A stretch of DNA of 64,000 nt, from contig NZ_BDAX01000034.1 of the NCBI RefSeq assembly GCF_001612665.1, positions 1 through 64,000 of the forward strand. Direction: 5' to 3'. The translations under genes were made by a program, and so were the position numbers. The notes under the pieces were generated by a model, which saw only the letters and a program-made list of their open reading frames with translations, had not been told where the DNA came from and did not search any database. Each line of letters opens with the position of its first letter. Position 1 is the first letter of the stretch. Positions 34,211-43,508 of the stretch are shown here, piece by piece. Origin of the DNA: Nocardia alba NBRC 108234. GTDB taxonomy: Bacteria > Actinomycetota > Actinomycetes > Mycobacteriales > Mycobacteriaceae.

Positions 34211-34823
34211 GGACGGGATCATCGGGCGCATGGAGTGGTCGACGGCCGGCCGGGCACTGCCCGGTCAGGACGTCTCCGGTGACCGCGCGCTCGTGCTCGA
34301 CACCGGCGCCGGTGTGCTGTTCGCGGTGCTCGACGGGCTCGGCCACGGTGCGCCCGCGGCCGAGGCGGCCCAACGCGCGACAGCCATCCTCACCGAGAAC
34401 TGCGGCGAACCGCTGGATGTGCTGATGGTGCTCTGCCATCGCGCGATGGTCGAAACTCGCGGCGCCGCGGTGTCTTTGGCACTGATCGAGCCGGGAGAGA
34501 CGCTGCAGTGGCTCGGCGTCGGCAATGTCGACTCACGACTGCTCACCCTCGGCCCCGCCGGTACCGAACTGCGGGCGACGATGTTGCTCACCGGCGGCAT
34601 CGTCGGATACCGGCTGCCTTCGCACCTGCAGCCACAGACGCTGCCGATCCGCCCCGGCGATCTGCTGCTGATGGCGACCGACGGCATCGTCGCGGTCGGG
34701 CCGGAATCGCTGGATCTGGCCAAATCGGCCACCGCCATCGCGGGCGATCTGCTCGCCCGCGACGCGAAGGACACCGACGACGCGCTGGTACTCGCGGCGC
34801 GTTTCCGTGGGCCGTGCCCGTGA
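34203..34823 (+). CDS. rsbX: RsbX-like PP2C phosphatase
   Basis: A 206-residue SpoIIE/PP2C-type phosphatase. It has GDRALVLDTGAGVLFAVLDGLGHG (metal-binding Asp in DGLGHG) and a second acidic site in DLLLMATDGI, then DTDDALVL. RsbX resets the stressosome by dephosphorylating RsbS and RsbR. The start shown is TTG 34203, overlapping the rsbT stop by 8 bases. ATG 34230 gives the more usual MEWSTAGRALPGQD beginning and may be the true start. Confidence 0.85.
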   Translation: MHEDGIIGRMEWSTAGRALPGQDVSGDRALVLDTGAGVLFAVLDGLGHGAPAAEAAQRATAILTENCGEPLDVLMVLCHRAMVETRGAAVSLALIEPGETLQWLGVGNVDSRLLTLGPAGTELRATMLLTGGIVGYRLPSHLQPQTLPIRPGDLLLMATDGIVAVGPESLDLAKSATAIAGDLLARDAKDTDDALVLAARFRGPCP

Positions 34824-34875
34824 GGCCCCGACACCGTGGCGTGTTCGCGCGGACCCGGCCGATGAGAGGTTGCCG

Positions 34876-37233
34876 ATGAGCGCTGTTCTGGTCGCATTTC
34901 TCGACGACTATTCCGCGGCCATGCGCCGCCACGTCGCCGCACCGGGCCAGGCAGGCCTCTCGGAGGGTTACGACCTCGGCAGGCGGGCCCTCGTGGAAGA
35001 CATCAGCCTGCTCGATCTCACCGAGCATCACTTCCGTGCCGTCGCCGAGGACACCGACACCCACGCCGATCCGCGCCGCGCCGAAGTGGCGCTGGAATTC
35101 CTGCTGCAGACCATGGCGGCGCTCGATATCGCCACCCGCGGCTACCTCGACGGCACCCGCCGCTACGAGCAACAGCGTTCCCGCGCCGACGATCTCGAGG
35201 GCCGCGACGCGTTTCGCACCGCGCTGGTCGAATCGTTGCAGGACGGGTTCTTCGTCGCCGACGACCACGGCACCATCGTCGAGGTGAACTCCGCGTTCGG
35301 AGTGCTCACCGGCTACGGCGCCAACGAGGTGCCGTTCTCCCTACCCCATCCGTGGGCGCTGGGCGATGGCAGCGGTTACCCACAGATCGGCACGGAGGCA
35401 GCGCGATTCGTGATGCCGGTGCGTCATCGCGACGGCCGGGAACGGTGGCTGGCGGTGAGCGCGAGCTCGCTGGTGAAGCAGGAGAACGACGAGCGGATCT
35501 TCGTCGGCACCGTGCGCGATGTGACCGCCGAACACGACGCGCAGGCCCGGGACCAGGCCGCCTCCCGCCTGGCCACCGCCGTCGGCGCGGCGACGAGCAT
35601 GGTGGAGGTGCTCGCGGTCGGACTCGACGAGCTGCGCCGCACCATGGGCGCCGAGACCGCGCTGGTCGCGATCTGGCCGAGCCGGACCGGACGCCCCGAT
35701 GTCTACTCGTGCGGGGTGCCGCCGTCGAGCGGCCGACCGCAGCCCGCGCCCGAAACCATCAGCACCACACTACAATTCACCGCGGCACCGATCAGCCAGA
35801 GCGGTCCGCGCGCGAACGCGCCCGTCGTGCTCGACGACGACACCCAGGCCCTGCTCGATCGCTCACGCCGACAATCCGCCCGCGGACTCGCGGCCATCAC
35901 CGGCGACGAGGGCGGCGTGGACGCGGTCGTCGCGCCGCTCGGCGAGACCGGTGACGCGGCGCTGTGGGTGCGCTTCGGCGCGCCGCGCGCGGTGAGCGCC
36001 GCCGACTGGGCCCTGTACTCGCTGCTCGTCGGGCATCTCAGCGTGGCACTCCAGCGCGCCCGCAACTTCGATCAGGCGCGCGCCACCTCGCTCACCCTGC
36101 AGCGGGCGATGCTCGGACCGATCGAATTGCCGCCCCGGTTCTCGGTGCACTACGAACCCGCCCTGCCACCGCTCGAGATCGGCGGCGACTGGTACGACGT
36201 GGTGCCGCTGCGCGACGGCACCATCGGCGTGGTCGTCGGCGACTGCGTCGGTCGTGGTCTGTCCGCCGCCGTGGTGATGGGCCAATTGCGTACCGCGGCA
36301 CGGGCACTGCTGCTGCGCGGCGCCGGACCGGCGCAGTTGCTCGCCGAACTCGACGCCGTGGCCTCCCGGATCCCGGGCGCCATGTGCACGACAGTGTGCG
36401 CGGCGGTGCTCGATCCCGAACGCGGGATGGTGCGGTATTCGAACGCGGGCCACATGCCGCCCGTGCTCGCACCGCCCGGCGGGCCGGGCCGCATCCTCGA
36501 GGGTGGCCGCGCGGTCCCCCTGGCCACCTTCGACACCCCGCGCAGACCGGAGGCCACGACGGCACTACCTCCGGGTGCCACCCTGGTGCTGTTCACCGAC
36601 GGCCTGGTCGAGCAGCGCGGGTACGACATCGCCGAGGGCTTCGTCAAGATCGCTGACGTACTCAGCGAAACCGGCACCGCGCTCCCCCGCGATGTCGCCG
36701 ACGCGGTGCTGTCGCGGCTGTGCCCGCCCGCGGGCTACGACGACGACGTCGCCATGGTCGTCTACCGCCAGCCCCCGGAGCCGTTGAGCCTGGACTTCCC
36801 CGCTGCCGCAGCCGAATTGGCCGGTGTGCGCCGCGGTCTCTATCGCTGGTTCGCCACCGCCGCGGTCCCGCACGACCTGGCCGCCGACCTCGTCGCCGCG
36901 GCCAACGAGGCGTGTAGCAACAGCGTCGAACATGCCTACCGTGACACCGAACCGGGCCGCGTGCGCCTCACGGCTCGCTGCGACGGCGACCGGGTGGTCC
37001 TGGAGATCGCCGACACCGGCCACTGGATCCCCACCCCCACCGATCCCGGCTATCGCGGTCGTGGCGTGGAGATGATGCGGATTCTCACCGAAGACCTCAC
37101 CTTCGACCACGACGAGACCGGCACCCGGGTTCGCATGTGGGTGACCCTGCCCTCGATCACCTTCCCCACCGCGAACCCGCTGCGTGCCTCCTCACGACCA
37201 CCGACCGTCAGCTCCCGGCAGAACTCGTTCTGA
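34876..37233 (+). CDS. RsbU-like PP2C phosphatase with PAS, GAF and anti-sigma kinase-like domains
   Basis: A 785-residue multidomain regulator. Order: an RsbU-N-like RsbT-docking domain (1-80, FLDDYSAAMRRHVA), PAS (about 118-230, LVESLQDGFFVADDHGTIVEVNSAF), GAF (about 240-405), SpoIIE/PP2C phosphatase (about 420-635, LEIGGDWYDVVPL, VVVGDCVGRGLSAA, LVLFTDGLVEQRG) and a C-terminal GHKL ATPase like RsbW (about 650-760, AANEACSNSVEHAY). It should receive RsbT and dephosphorylate an anti-anti-sigma factor. The fused kinase-like domain may bind a sigma factor or rephosphorylate the antagonist. ATG 34876 follows GAGAGG. Its end overlaps the convergent BVMO gene by 26 bases. Confidence 0.88.
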   Translation: MSAVLVAFLDDYSAAMRRHVAAPGQAGLSEGYDLGRRALVEDISLLDLTEHHFRAVAEDTDTHADPRRAEVALEFLLQTMAALDIATRGYLDGTRRYEQQRSRADDLEGRDAFRTALVESLQDGFFVADDHGTIVEVNSAFGVLTGYGANEVPFSLPHPWALGDGSGYPQIGTEAARFVMPVRHRDGRERWLAVSASSLVKQENDERIFVGTVRDVTAEHDAQARDQAASRLATAVGAATSMVEVLAVGLDELRRTMGAETALVAIWPSRTGRPDVYSCGVPPSSGRPQPAPETISTTLQFTAAPISQSGPRANAPVVLDDDTQALLDRSRRQSARGLAAITGDEGGVDAVVAPLGETGDAALWVRFGAPRAVSAADWALYSLLVGHLSVALQRARNFDQARATSLTLQRAMLGPIELPPRFSVHYEPALPPLEIGGDWYDVVPLRDGTIGVVVGDCVGRGLSAAVVMGQLRTAARALLLRGAGPAQLLAELDAVASRIPGAMCTTVCAAVLDPERGMVRYSNAGHMPPVLAPPGGPGRILEGGRAVPLATFDTPRRPEATTALPPGATLVLFTDGLVEQRGYDIAEGFVKIADVLSETGTALPRDVADAVLSRLCPPAGYDDDVAMVVYRQPPEPLSLDFPAAAAELAGVRRGLYRWFATAAVPHDLAADLVAAANEACSNSVEHAYRDTEPGRVRLTARCDGDRVVLEIADTGHWIPTPTDPGYRGRGVEMMRILTEDLTFDHDETGTRVRMWVTLPSITFPTANPLRASSRPPTVSSRQNSF

Positions 37234-38704
37234 CCGGAGTGGTCTCGTAGGCCCGCACGTCGAAGCTCTTCAGCTGCCGGTGGAACCGGAAACTGAAATC
37301 CGGCCACAGGGTGGCGTTGTGGCCGTTCTCGTCGACGAACCAGCTGGTGCAATCGCCGGTGTTCCAGACGGTGCCGTCGAATTTCTTCTGCAGGTCCCGG
37401 TTGTAGGCGGCCTGCACGTCCGCACGGACCTCGACCGCGCCCAAGCCACCGGCGGTCATGGTCGTGACAGCGTCGATGACGTAGTTGATCTGGGATTCGA
37501 TGGTGAACACCGCCGAGGTGTAGCTCAACGCGGAGTTCGGCCCGATCATCACGAACAGATTCGGGAAGTTCGCGAAGGTCGTGCCCTTGTACGCGCTCAT
37601 GCCCTCGGCGTCGAACACCTCGGACAGGGTGCGCCCGTCACGCCCACTGATCAGGTCGTAGGTCGGCGAGTCGGTGATCCGGAAACCCGTGGCCAGCACG
37701 ACGGCGTCGACTTCGCGTTCGGTGCCGTCGTCGGCGACGATCGATTGTTCGCGGAATTCGGCGATGCCGTCGACGACGACCTCGACATTGTCACGAGCCA
37801 GCGCGGGGTAGTAGACGTTCGAGATCAGCATGCGCTTGCACCCGAGACGGTAGCCGGGGGTGAGCTTGCGGCGCAGCTCCCGATCCCGGAGGACCGACCA
37901 CATCTTGATGCGCGCGCCGAACGAGAAGAAGTCGGCGAGCGGTGGGTATTTCGACTGCCAGAACACGAAGGACTCACGCACCCAGTACACCCCGAACCGG
38001 GCCAGCCGCTGCGCACCTGGAACTCGACGGTAGTACAGGCGTTCCAGCCGGGTGTACTTGCGGCCGATGCGCGGCAGCACCCAGGGCGCGCTGCGCTGAT
38101 AGAGGTCGAGCCGGGCGACCTCGCCCGCGATGGACGGCACGATCTGGATCGCGGACGCGCCCGTACCGACGACCGCGACTCGCTTGCCCGCGAGTTCGAC
38201 ATCGTGATCCCAGCGCGCGGAGTGGAAGATCGGACCACGAAAAGTGTTGATGCCCTTGATGTCGGGCAGATTCGGGGCGCTCAGCGGGCCGGCCGCCGAC
38301 ACCAGGATGTCGGCGGTGTGGGCACCGTCGCTGGTCTGGATCTCCCACCGCGCGGCGGCGTCGTTCCACCGCGCGTCGGTCACCTCGCACTCGAAGACGA
38401 TCGAATCGCGGACCCCGTGCCGGTCGACCACGTCCTGGATGTACCGCTGAATTTGGGGCTGCGTCGAGAACGAGTGCGTCCAGTGCGGATTGCGGGCGAA
38501 CGAATACGAATACAGCTGCGACGGCACATCGCATCCGGCGCCGGGATAGGTGTTGTCCCGCCAGGTACCGCCGAGATCGCTCGCGCGCTCGAAGACGACG
38601 AAGTCGGTGATACCCAACTGGCGCAGCCGAATAGCCACACCCAACCCGGCGAACCCGGCGCCGATGATCGCCACGCGGGTGTGGCGCGCTCGTGATGTGG
38701 TCAC
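37208..38704 (-). CDS. Class B flavin (Baeyer-Villiger-type) monooxygenase
   Basis: A 498-residue FAD/NADPH monooxygenase. The FAD fingerprint GAGFAGLG is at the start, GGTWRDNTYPGAGCDVPS follows, the BVMO signature FxGxxxHxxxW appears as FRGPIFHSARWDHD, and the NADPH fingerprint is VVGTGASAIQ. Such enzymes insert oxygen next to a ketone or oxidise N or S atoms. The GTG at 38704 overlaps the stop of the neighbouring homologue by 4 bases. It is the last gene of the mevalonate/terpenoid operon, so a terpenoid ketone or aldehyde is a likely substrate. Confidence 0.9.
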   Translation of the reverse strand: MTTSRARHTRVAIIGAGFAGLGVAIRLRQLGITDFVVFERASDLGGTWRDNTYPGAGCDVPSQLYSYSFARNPHWTHSFSTQPQIQRYIQDVVDRHGVRDSIVFECEVTDARWNDAAARWEIQTSDGAHTADILVSAAGPLSAPNLPDIKGINTFRGPIFHSARWDHDVELAGKRVAVVGTGASAIQIVPSIAGEVARLDLYQRSAPWVLPRIGRKYTRLERLYYRRVPGAQRLARFGVYWVRESFVFWQSKYPPLADFFSFGARIKMWSVLRDRELRRKLTPGYRLGCKRMLISNVYYPALARDNVEVVVDGIAEFREQSIVADDGTEREVDAVVLATGFRITDSPTYDLISGRDGRTLSEVFDAEGMSAYKGTTFANFPNLFVMIGPNSALSYTSAVFTIESQINYVIDAVTTMTAGGLGAVEVRADVQAAYNRDLQKKFDGTVWNTGDCTSWFVDENGHNATLWPDFSFRFHRQLKSFDVRAYETTPVRTSSAGS

Positions 38705-40182
38705 AGTGTCTTCGTGGTGGTGTCGTAGGCGTCGATGTCGAATTCGCGAACCATTCGCCGGTATCTGAAGCTGAAGTCGGGCCACAGCGCGGAGTTGTTG
38801 CCGTGCTTGTCGAGGAACCAGCTGGTGCAGCCGCCGTTGACCCACACGGTGCGGGCCATCTTCGGCTGGAGCTTCTCGTTGTATTCGACCTGCGCGTCGA
38901 GACGGACCTCGAAGGACTGCAGGTTGCGCTGCTCCATCGTGGTGATCGCGTCGACGATGTAGTTGATCTGGGATTCGATGACGTAGATCAGCGAGGTGTA
39001 GTTCAACCCGGAGTTGGCCCCGAGCATGAAGAAGATGTTCGGGAAGTTCGCGACGGTCGTGCCCTTGTACATCTGATAGCCCTCGGCGTCTGCCGCCTCG
39101 GACACGGTCCGGCCGTCGCGACCGGTGTAGAGGTTGAATGTCGGCGAATCGGCGACATGGAAGCCGGTGGCCAGCACGATGGCGTCCACCTCACGCTCCG
39201 TTCCGTCCTCGGACACGATCGAACCGCTGCGAACCTCGGCGATGCCATCGGTGACGAGGTCGACGTTGTCGCGATCGAGCGCGCCGTAGAACTTGTTCGA
39301 CACGAGCATGCGCTTACAACCGATCCGGTGCTTCGGCAGCACTTTTCGGCGCAGCTCCGGGTCGCGGATCTCGAAGCGCATCTTGAATCGCCCGACCGCT
39401 TCCAGCGCGATGCCGGTCCACGGATACTTCACCTGGGTGATCACGAACAGCTCACGCGTGGTGTAGATCAGCGCCCGGATCAACCGCTGCAGACCCGGAA
39501 CGCGCTTGAAGGCGAAGCGTTCCAGCCGCAGGTACGGCCGCGAGAGCTGCGGCATCACCCAGGTGGCGGTGCGCTGGTACACGTCCAGGTGTGCCACCTC
39601 GGGCGCGATCGACGGGACGATCTGCACCGCCGAGGATCCGGTGCCGATGACGGCGACCTTCTTCCCGGTCAGGGTGGCGTCGTGGTTCCAGCGCGCGGAG
39701 TGGAAGATCTCGCCCTCGAAGCTCGAGATGCCCTTGATATCGGGAAGATTCGGTTCGGCGAGCACGCCCGCCGCCGAGACGATGAAGTCGGCGGTGAAGC
39801 TGCCCCTGCTGGTCTCGATATCCCACCGGCCGCCGGCCTCGTTCCAGCGGGCCGCGGTCAGCGCGCAATCGAAGATGTGCTTGTCGCGAACGCCGAAGCG
39901 TTCGGACACGGTGCGCAGGTACTGCTCGATCTCCGGCTGCGGCGAGAACGACCGGGACCACTCGGGATTGAGCGCGAACGAATACGAGTACAGATGCGAG
40001 GGCACATCGCAGCCCGCACCCGGGTAAGTGTTGTCGCGCCAGGTCCCGCCGACATCGGGGCCGCGTTCGATGACCACGAAGTCGGACAGGCCACGCTGGC
40101 TCAGCCGGATGGCGGTGCCGAGGCCGGACAGCCCGCTGCCCACGATCATGACCTGGACGTGGCGTGTGTCGTTACTGCTCAT
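38701..40182 (-). CDS. Class B flavin monooxygenase, paralogue of the downstream gene
   Basis: A 493-residue homologue of the adjacent monooxygenase, with GSGLSGLG, GGTWRDNTYPGAGCDVPSHLYSYSF, the BVMO signature FEGEIFHSARWNHD and the second nucleotide site VIGTGSSAVQ. The two paralogues share overall architecture but differ through the substrate-binding middle, so a gene duplication with split roles is likely. It follows the HMG-CoA synthase gene by 8 bases in the terpenoid operon. The reaction, ester/lactone formation or heteroatom oxidation, cannot be assigned from sequence. Confidence 0.9.
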   Translation of the reverse strand: MSSNDTRHVQVMIVGSGLSGLGTAIRLSQRGLSDFVVIERGPDVGGTWRDNTYPGAGCDVPSHLYSYSFALNPEWSRSFSPQPEIEQYLRTVSERFGVRDKHIFDCALTAARWNEAGGRWDIETSRGSFTADFIVSAAGVLAEPNLPDIKGISSFEGEIFHSARWNHDATLTGKKVAVIGTGSSAVQIVPSIAPEVAHLDVYQRTATWVMPQLSRPYLRLERFAFKRVPGLQRLIRALIYTTRELFVITQVKYPWTGIALEAVGRFKMRFEIRDPELRRKVLPKHRIGCKRMLVSNKFYGALDRDNVDLVTDGIAEVRSGSIVSEDGTEREVDAIVLATGFHVADSPTFNLYTGRDGRTVSEAADAEGYQMYKGTTVANFPNIFFMLGANSGLNYTSLIYVIESQINYIVDAITTMEQRNLQSFEVRLDAQVEYNEKLQPKMARTVWVNGGCTSWFLDKHGNNSALWPDFSFRYRRMVREFDIDAYDTTTKTL

Positions 40183-40190
40183 GGTGGACC

Positions 40191-41363
40191 TCAGCGGGAT
40201 TCGTAGATGCGTTTGTGACCGGAGACGGCGGCCAGCCGGTACGGGCGGCGAGTCTCCTCGACCATGGCGTGGTAGGCGCCGTCGCTGGGCGAGGTGGCCT
40301 CGTGCAGCTCCCGGTAGCGCTCGTAACCGAGCAGCTCACGCGAGCTGATAGCCGCCAGGTTCGCCTCGGTCCGCAGATGCTCGCGATAGCCGGACTGGAC
40401 TGTGCCGCTGAAGAATTCGGCGACGCTGCCCGACCCGTAGCTGATCATGGCCAGCGCCTTGCCGGTGAGGTCGTCGCCGTGATCGAGCAGCGAGGCGAGC
40501 CCGAGGTAGAGCGAGGCGGTGTAGCTGTTGCCGACCGTGCGGTTGTAGGTGGTCGTGGCGCCGATCGCCGCCTCGATGGCGTCGGTGTCGGCGGTGTGGC
40601 CCTGGCTCTCCAGCAGGTGGCGGTGCGCCTTGTAGGCCATCTTGGTGAAGGGCTGGTGGTAGCAGAACGCGGCGAACTCACCGAGCTCCCGACCGCCCTG
40701 GCGACGGTAGTCGGTCCACGCCTCCTGGGCTGCCTTCTGGTAGGCGTTGACCGAGGTCTTGCCGTCCACGATGGCCTCGGTGCGGTAGTTCGGCCGCCAG
40801 AAGTCCATGATGTCGGCGCTGTAGAGGCCAGAGACCGGGTCCAATGCCAGGATCGCCGGGTCGGCGGTGACGAGCATCGCGACAGCGGCCGCGCCCTGGG
40901 TCGGCTCGCCCGGGGTGTCGAGTTCGTATTTCGCGATGTCGGCCGCGATGACCAGCACCCGCTGCGACGGGTCACGCGCGATCAGACCCGCCGCGAACTG
41001 CAGCCCGGCAGTACCGCCGTAGCACGCCTGCTTGAGCTCCACGACGCGGGCGGCGTTGGGCAACCCGATCAGCGAATGCAGGTACAGCGCAGCCGCTTTG
41101 GACTGGTCGACCCCGGTTTCGGTGGCCAGCAGCACGGTGCGGATGTTGTCGGTGCCGTGCCGTTCCAGGATCGGCTTCGCGGCGGCCGCGGCGATGGTGA
41201 CGATGTCCTCGTCGGCGGCGGCGACGCTCATCTTCTCCTGGCCGATGCCGAGGTAGAACTTGTCGCGATCCACGCCGAGTCGCTGCGCGAGAACGGCGTG
41301 ATCGAGGGCGTAGTGGGTGGTGGCGAACGAGAGGTCGTGGATTCCGACCGGCGTAGTTGTCAT
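40191..41363 (-). CDS. mvaS: Hydroxymethylglutaryl-CoA synthase
   Basis: A 390-residue HMG-CoA synthase condensing acetyl-CoA with acetoacetyl-CoA. The catalytic triad is visible: Glu82 in ATETGVD, the acyl-carrying Cys114 in ELKQACYGGTAG and His236 in FCYHQPFTKM. Length and motifs match bacterial MvaS, e.g. that of Streptomyces. The start codon overlaps the HMG-CoA reductase stop by 4 bases. The position after reductase is the same as in the Streptomyces CL190 mevalonate cluster. Confidence 0.95.
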   Translation of the reverse strand: MTTTPVGIHDLSFATTHYALDHAVLAQRLGVDRDKFYLGIGQEKMSVAAADEDIVTIAAAAAKPILERHGTDNIRTVLLATETGVDQSKAAALYLHSLIGLPNAARVVELKQACYGGTAGLQFAAGLIARDPSQRVLVIAADIAKYELDTPGEPTQGAAAVAMLVTADPAILALDPVSGLYSADIMDFWRPNYRTEAIVDGKTSVNAYQKAAQEAWTDYRRQGGRELGEFAAFCYHQPFTKMAYKAHRHLLESQGHTADTDAIEAAIGATTTYNRTVGNSYTASLYLGLASLLDHGDDLTGKALAMISYGSGSVAEFFSGTVQSGYREHLRTEANLAAISSRELLGYERYRELHEATSPSDGAYHAMVEETRRPYRLAAVSGHKRIYESR

Positions 41364-42418
41364 CGTGGGCTTCCGTTGCTCGTGGTGGATCGCTCGAATT
41401 GGGTATGGGCACGCATCAATTCACCGCGATTGGTCTGTGCCGCCATCAGCGACAGCTCCCCGCACAGCACGGTGGCCGCCCCGATCACCGCGAGGCGTCG
41501 GGCGTTCTCGCCGGGCTGCCGGTCTTCGCGGCAACCGAGGCGTTCCAGGTTCTCGTCGACGAAACTCGCGTGCTTGCCGTTGCCGACCGTGCCCACGATC
41601 AGGTTGGGCAGGGTGCACGAGAAGTAGAGATCACCGTCGCGATCCTCGGCATGGGTGATGCCCTGGGATCCCTCGACGATATTGGCGGCGTCCTGGCCGG
41701 TCGCCAGATAGTAGGCGAGCAGCATATTGGCGTAATGCGCGTTGGCGGAACGGATTCCACCCGCCAGCAGGGTGCCGATCAGGTTCTTGCGGATATTGAG
41801 CTGCGCCACCTGCGCCGCGGTGGTGTGCAAACGCTGCTCGACCACCTCACGCGGGACGAGCAGTTCGGTGATCACGTTCTTGCCGCGTCCGAGGATGCCG
41901 TTGACCGCGGTGGCCTTCTTGTCGGTGCAGTAGTTGCCCGAGATCGAGCCGTAGCGCACCCCCGGCATGGTCGACAGGATGTGGTCCATCAGGTGATCGC
42001 TGGCCAGGGTCGCCATATTGTGGCCCGAGGCGTCACCGGTGGTGAACTCGAAACGCAGGAACAGCAGGTTGCCCGCGATCTGGTGGTGCAGGTCGATGAG
42101 GCGAGCGAAACGGCTACTGCCCGCCACCACCTCCTGGAGCTCGGCCATGCGGCCGGTCAAGGCCTGGACCGTGGTGTACGCGGTGTACGCGTCGTCGGCT
42201 TCGAGCAGGATCGAGCGGGTCATCCGCTCGTCGATCAGCGTCGCGACGATGCCCTTCTCGGCCAGGGTGCTGATCCGCGCGCCGCGTCCGACCGAGGGCC
42301 ACAGCGGAGTTTCGTAGGTAGCCAGGGGCACGTCGACGGCGTCGTCGACGACATTTCCCGTGATCCGCACAGGCCCCACCCATTGCAGCGGCACCGCCGC
42401 GTACGACTGGTCATTCAT
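41360..42418 (-). CDS. mvaA: Hydroxymethylglutaryl-CoA reductase
   Basis: A 352-residue HMG-CoA reductase making mevalonate. Catalytic elements are the Glu in IDERMTRS, CTDKKATAVNGILGRGK with the active lysine, ATGQDAANIVEGS with the aspartate, and LAGGIRSANAHYANMLLA. It lacks a membrane domain, so it is soluble. The sequence is of the class I-like type seen in Streptomyces. ATG 42418, 6 bases after AAGGAG, overlaps the idi stop by 8 bases; an upstream frame extension to 42517 is spurious. Confidence 0.95.
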   Translation of the reverse strand: MNDQSYAAVPLQWVGPVRITGNVVDDAVDVPLATYETPLWPSVGRGARISTLAEKGIVATLIDERMTRSILLEADDAYTAYTTVQALTGRMAELQEVVAGSSRFARLIDLHHQIAGNLLFLRFEFTTGDASGHNMATLASDHLMDHILSTMPGVRYGSISGNYCTDKKATAVNGILGRGKNVITELLVPREVVEQRLHTTAAQVAQLNIRKNLIGTLLAGGIRSANAHYANMLLAYYLATGQDAANIVEGSQGITHAEDRDGDLYFSCTLPNLIVGTVGNGKHASFVDENLERLGCREDRQPGENARRLAVIGAATVLCGELSLMAAQTNRGELMRAHTQFERSTTSNGSPR

Positions 42419-43508
42419 GGGTGACTCCTTCTCGATGTTCGGATTCACGCCACCAGGGGCTCCGGTGGGCAAGTGCGGCGGCGTCGATCCCGCGTAGCCG
42501 GCAGAAGTTCGCGACATCGCCGGTGATGAGCAGGTCGGCGCCGACCAGATCGGCCGGGGTGCGGGCGCCGAGGACGGTGAGGATGGTGCGCAACTGGTCG
42601 AGCCAGGTCCCGATCTTGTCGATCAGGGCGGCGGTGTCGTGGCTGACGAGGGTTTCCAGGAACGCGCCCGCGACACCGGTCGCGTCGGCACCCAGCGCCA
42701 GTGCGCGCGCGATGTCCAGTGGCGAGCGAATGCCGCCCGAGGCGGCGATGCCGATGCCGGGGATATCGGCGCAGTCGAGCAGGCAGTTCGGGGTGGACTG
42801 GCCCCAGCTCTCGATGAAGCCGAAGTCGCCGCCGACGCGCCGGTCGTTCTCGATGCGCGCGAAATTGGTGCCGCCGCGCCCGCCCACGTCGGCCACGGAC
42901 ACCCCCGCCTCGCGCAACCAGGTGACGGTCTGCCTGCTCAGGCCGAAACCGACTTCCTTGACGAAGACCGGCACGGCGGTATCGGCGACGATGCGTTCGA
43001 TCTGGCGCGGCCATGCCCCGAACGAGCGGTCGCCTTCGGGCATCACCACTTCCTGCACGGCGTTGAGGTGGATCTGCAACGCGTCGGCTTCGAGCAGGTC
43101 GATGGCACTGCGTACTTGGTCGAGGGTCGCGTTCGCGTTGACATTGGCCATCACGAATCCGTGCGGATTCTCCTGGCGCAGCACACGATAGGTGCCCGCG
43201 ACCGACGGATCACGAAAATAGGCGCTCATCGAGCCGGAGGCGAGGGGAATGCCGGTCTCGTGCGCGGCGATGGCGAGCTGACGGTTGATCTCGCCGGTCT
43301 TGATACTGCCGCCGGTCATCGCGTTCACGAAAAGCGGTGTGTTCCATTGCTTTCCGGCCACTTCGACGGCCAGCGACACGTCCTCGGCATCGATGCCGGC
43401 GAGGGCGTGGTGGACGAAGGTGACCGAATCGAAGTCACTGACGCCGGTGGCCTGGCGTTGGTGGTTCACCGCGTGGCGAACGTGGTCGTCCTTGCGATCG
43501 GCGATCAT
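42411..43508 (-). CDS. fni: Type 2 isopentenyl-diphosphate isomerase (FMN)
   Basis: A 365-residue FMN/NADPH-dependent IPP isomerase, unrelated to the zinc type 1 enzyme. Motifs are RKDDHVRHA at the N-terminus, FVNAMTGGS, ASGSMSAYF, NVNANATLDQ, LQIHLNAVQE, KEVGFGLS, DVGGRGGTNF and GIAASGGIRS. It balances IPP and DMAPP for prenyl chain building. ATG 43508 follows AAGGAG and overlaps the upstream kinase stop by 4 bases. The in-frame extension to 43691 is arginine-rich noise. Confidence 0.95.
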   Translation of the reverse strand: MIADRKDDHVRHAVNHQRQATGVSDFDSVTFVHHALAGIDAEDVSLAVEVAGKQWNTPLFVNAMTGGSIKTGEINRQLAIAAHETGIPLASGSMSAYFRDPSVAGTYRVLRQENPHGFVMANVNANATLDQVRSAIDLLEADALQIHLNAVQEVVMPEGDRSFGAWPRQIERIVADTAVPVFVKEVGFGLSRQTVTWLREAGVSVADVGGRGGTNFARIENDRRVGGDFGFIESWGQSTPNCLLDCADIPGIGIAASGGIRSPLDIARALALGADATGVAGAFLETLVSHDTAALIDKIGTWLDQLRTILTVLGARTPADLVGADLLITGDVANFCRLRGIDAAALAHRSPWWRESEHREGVTHE

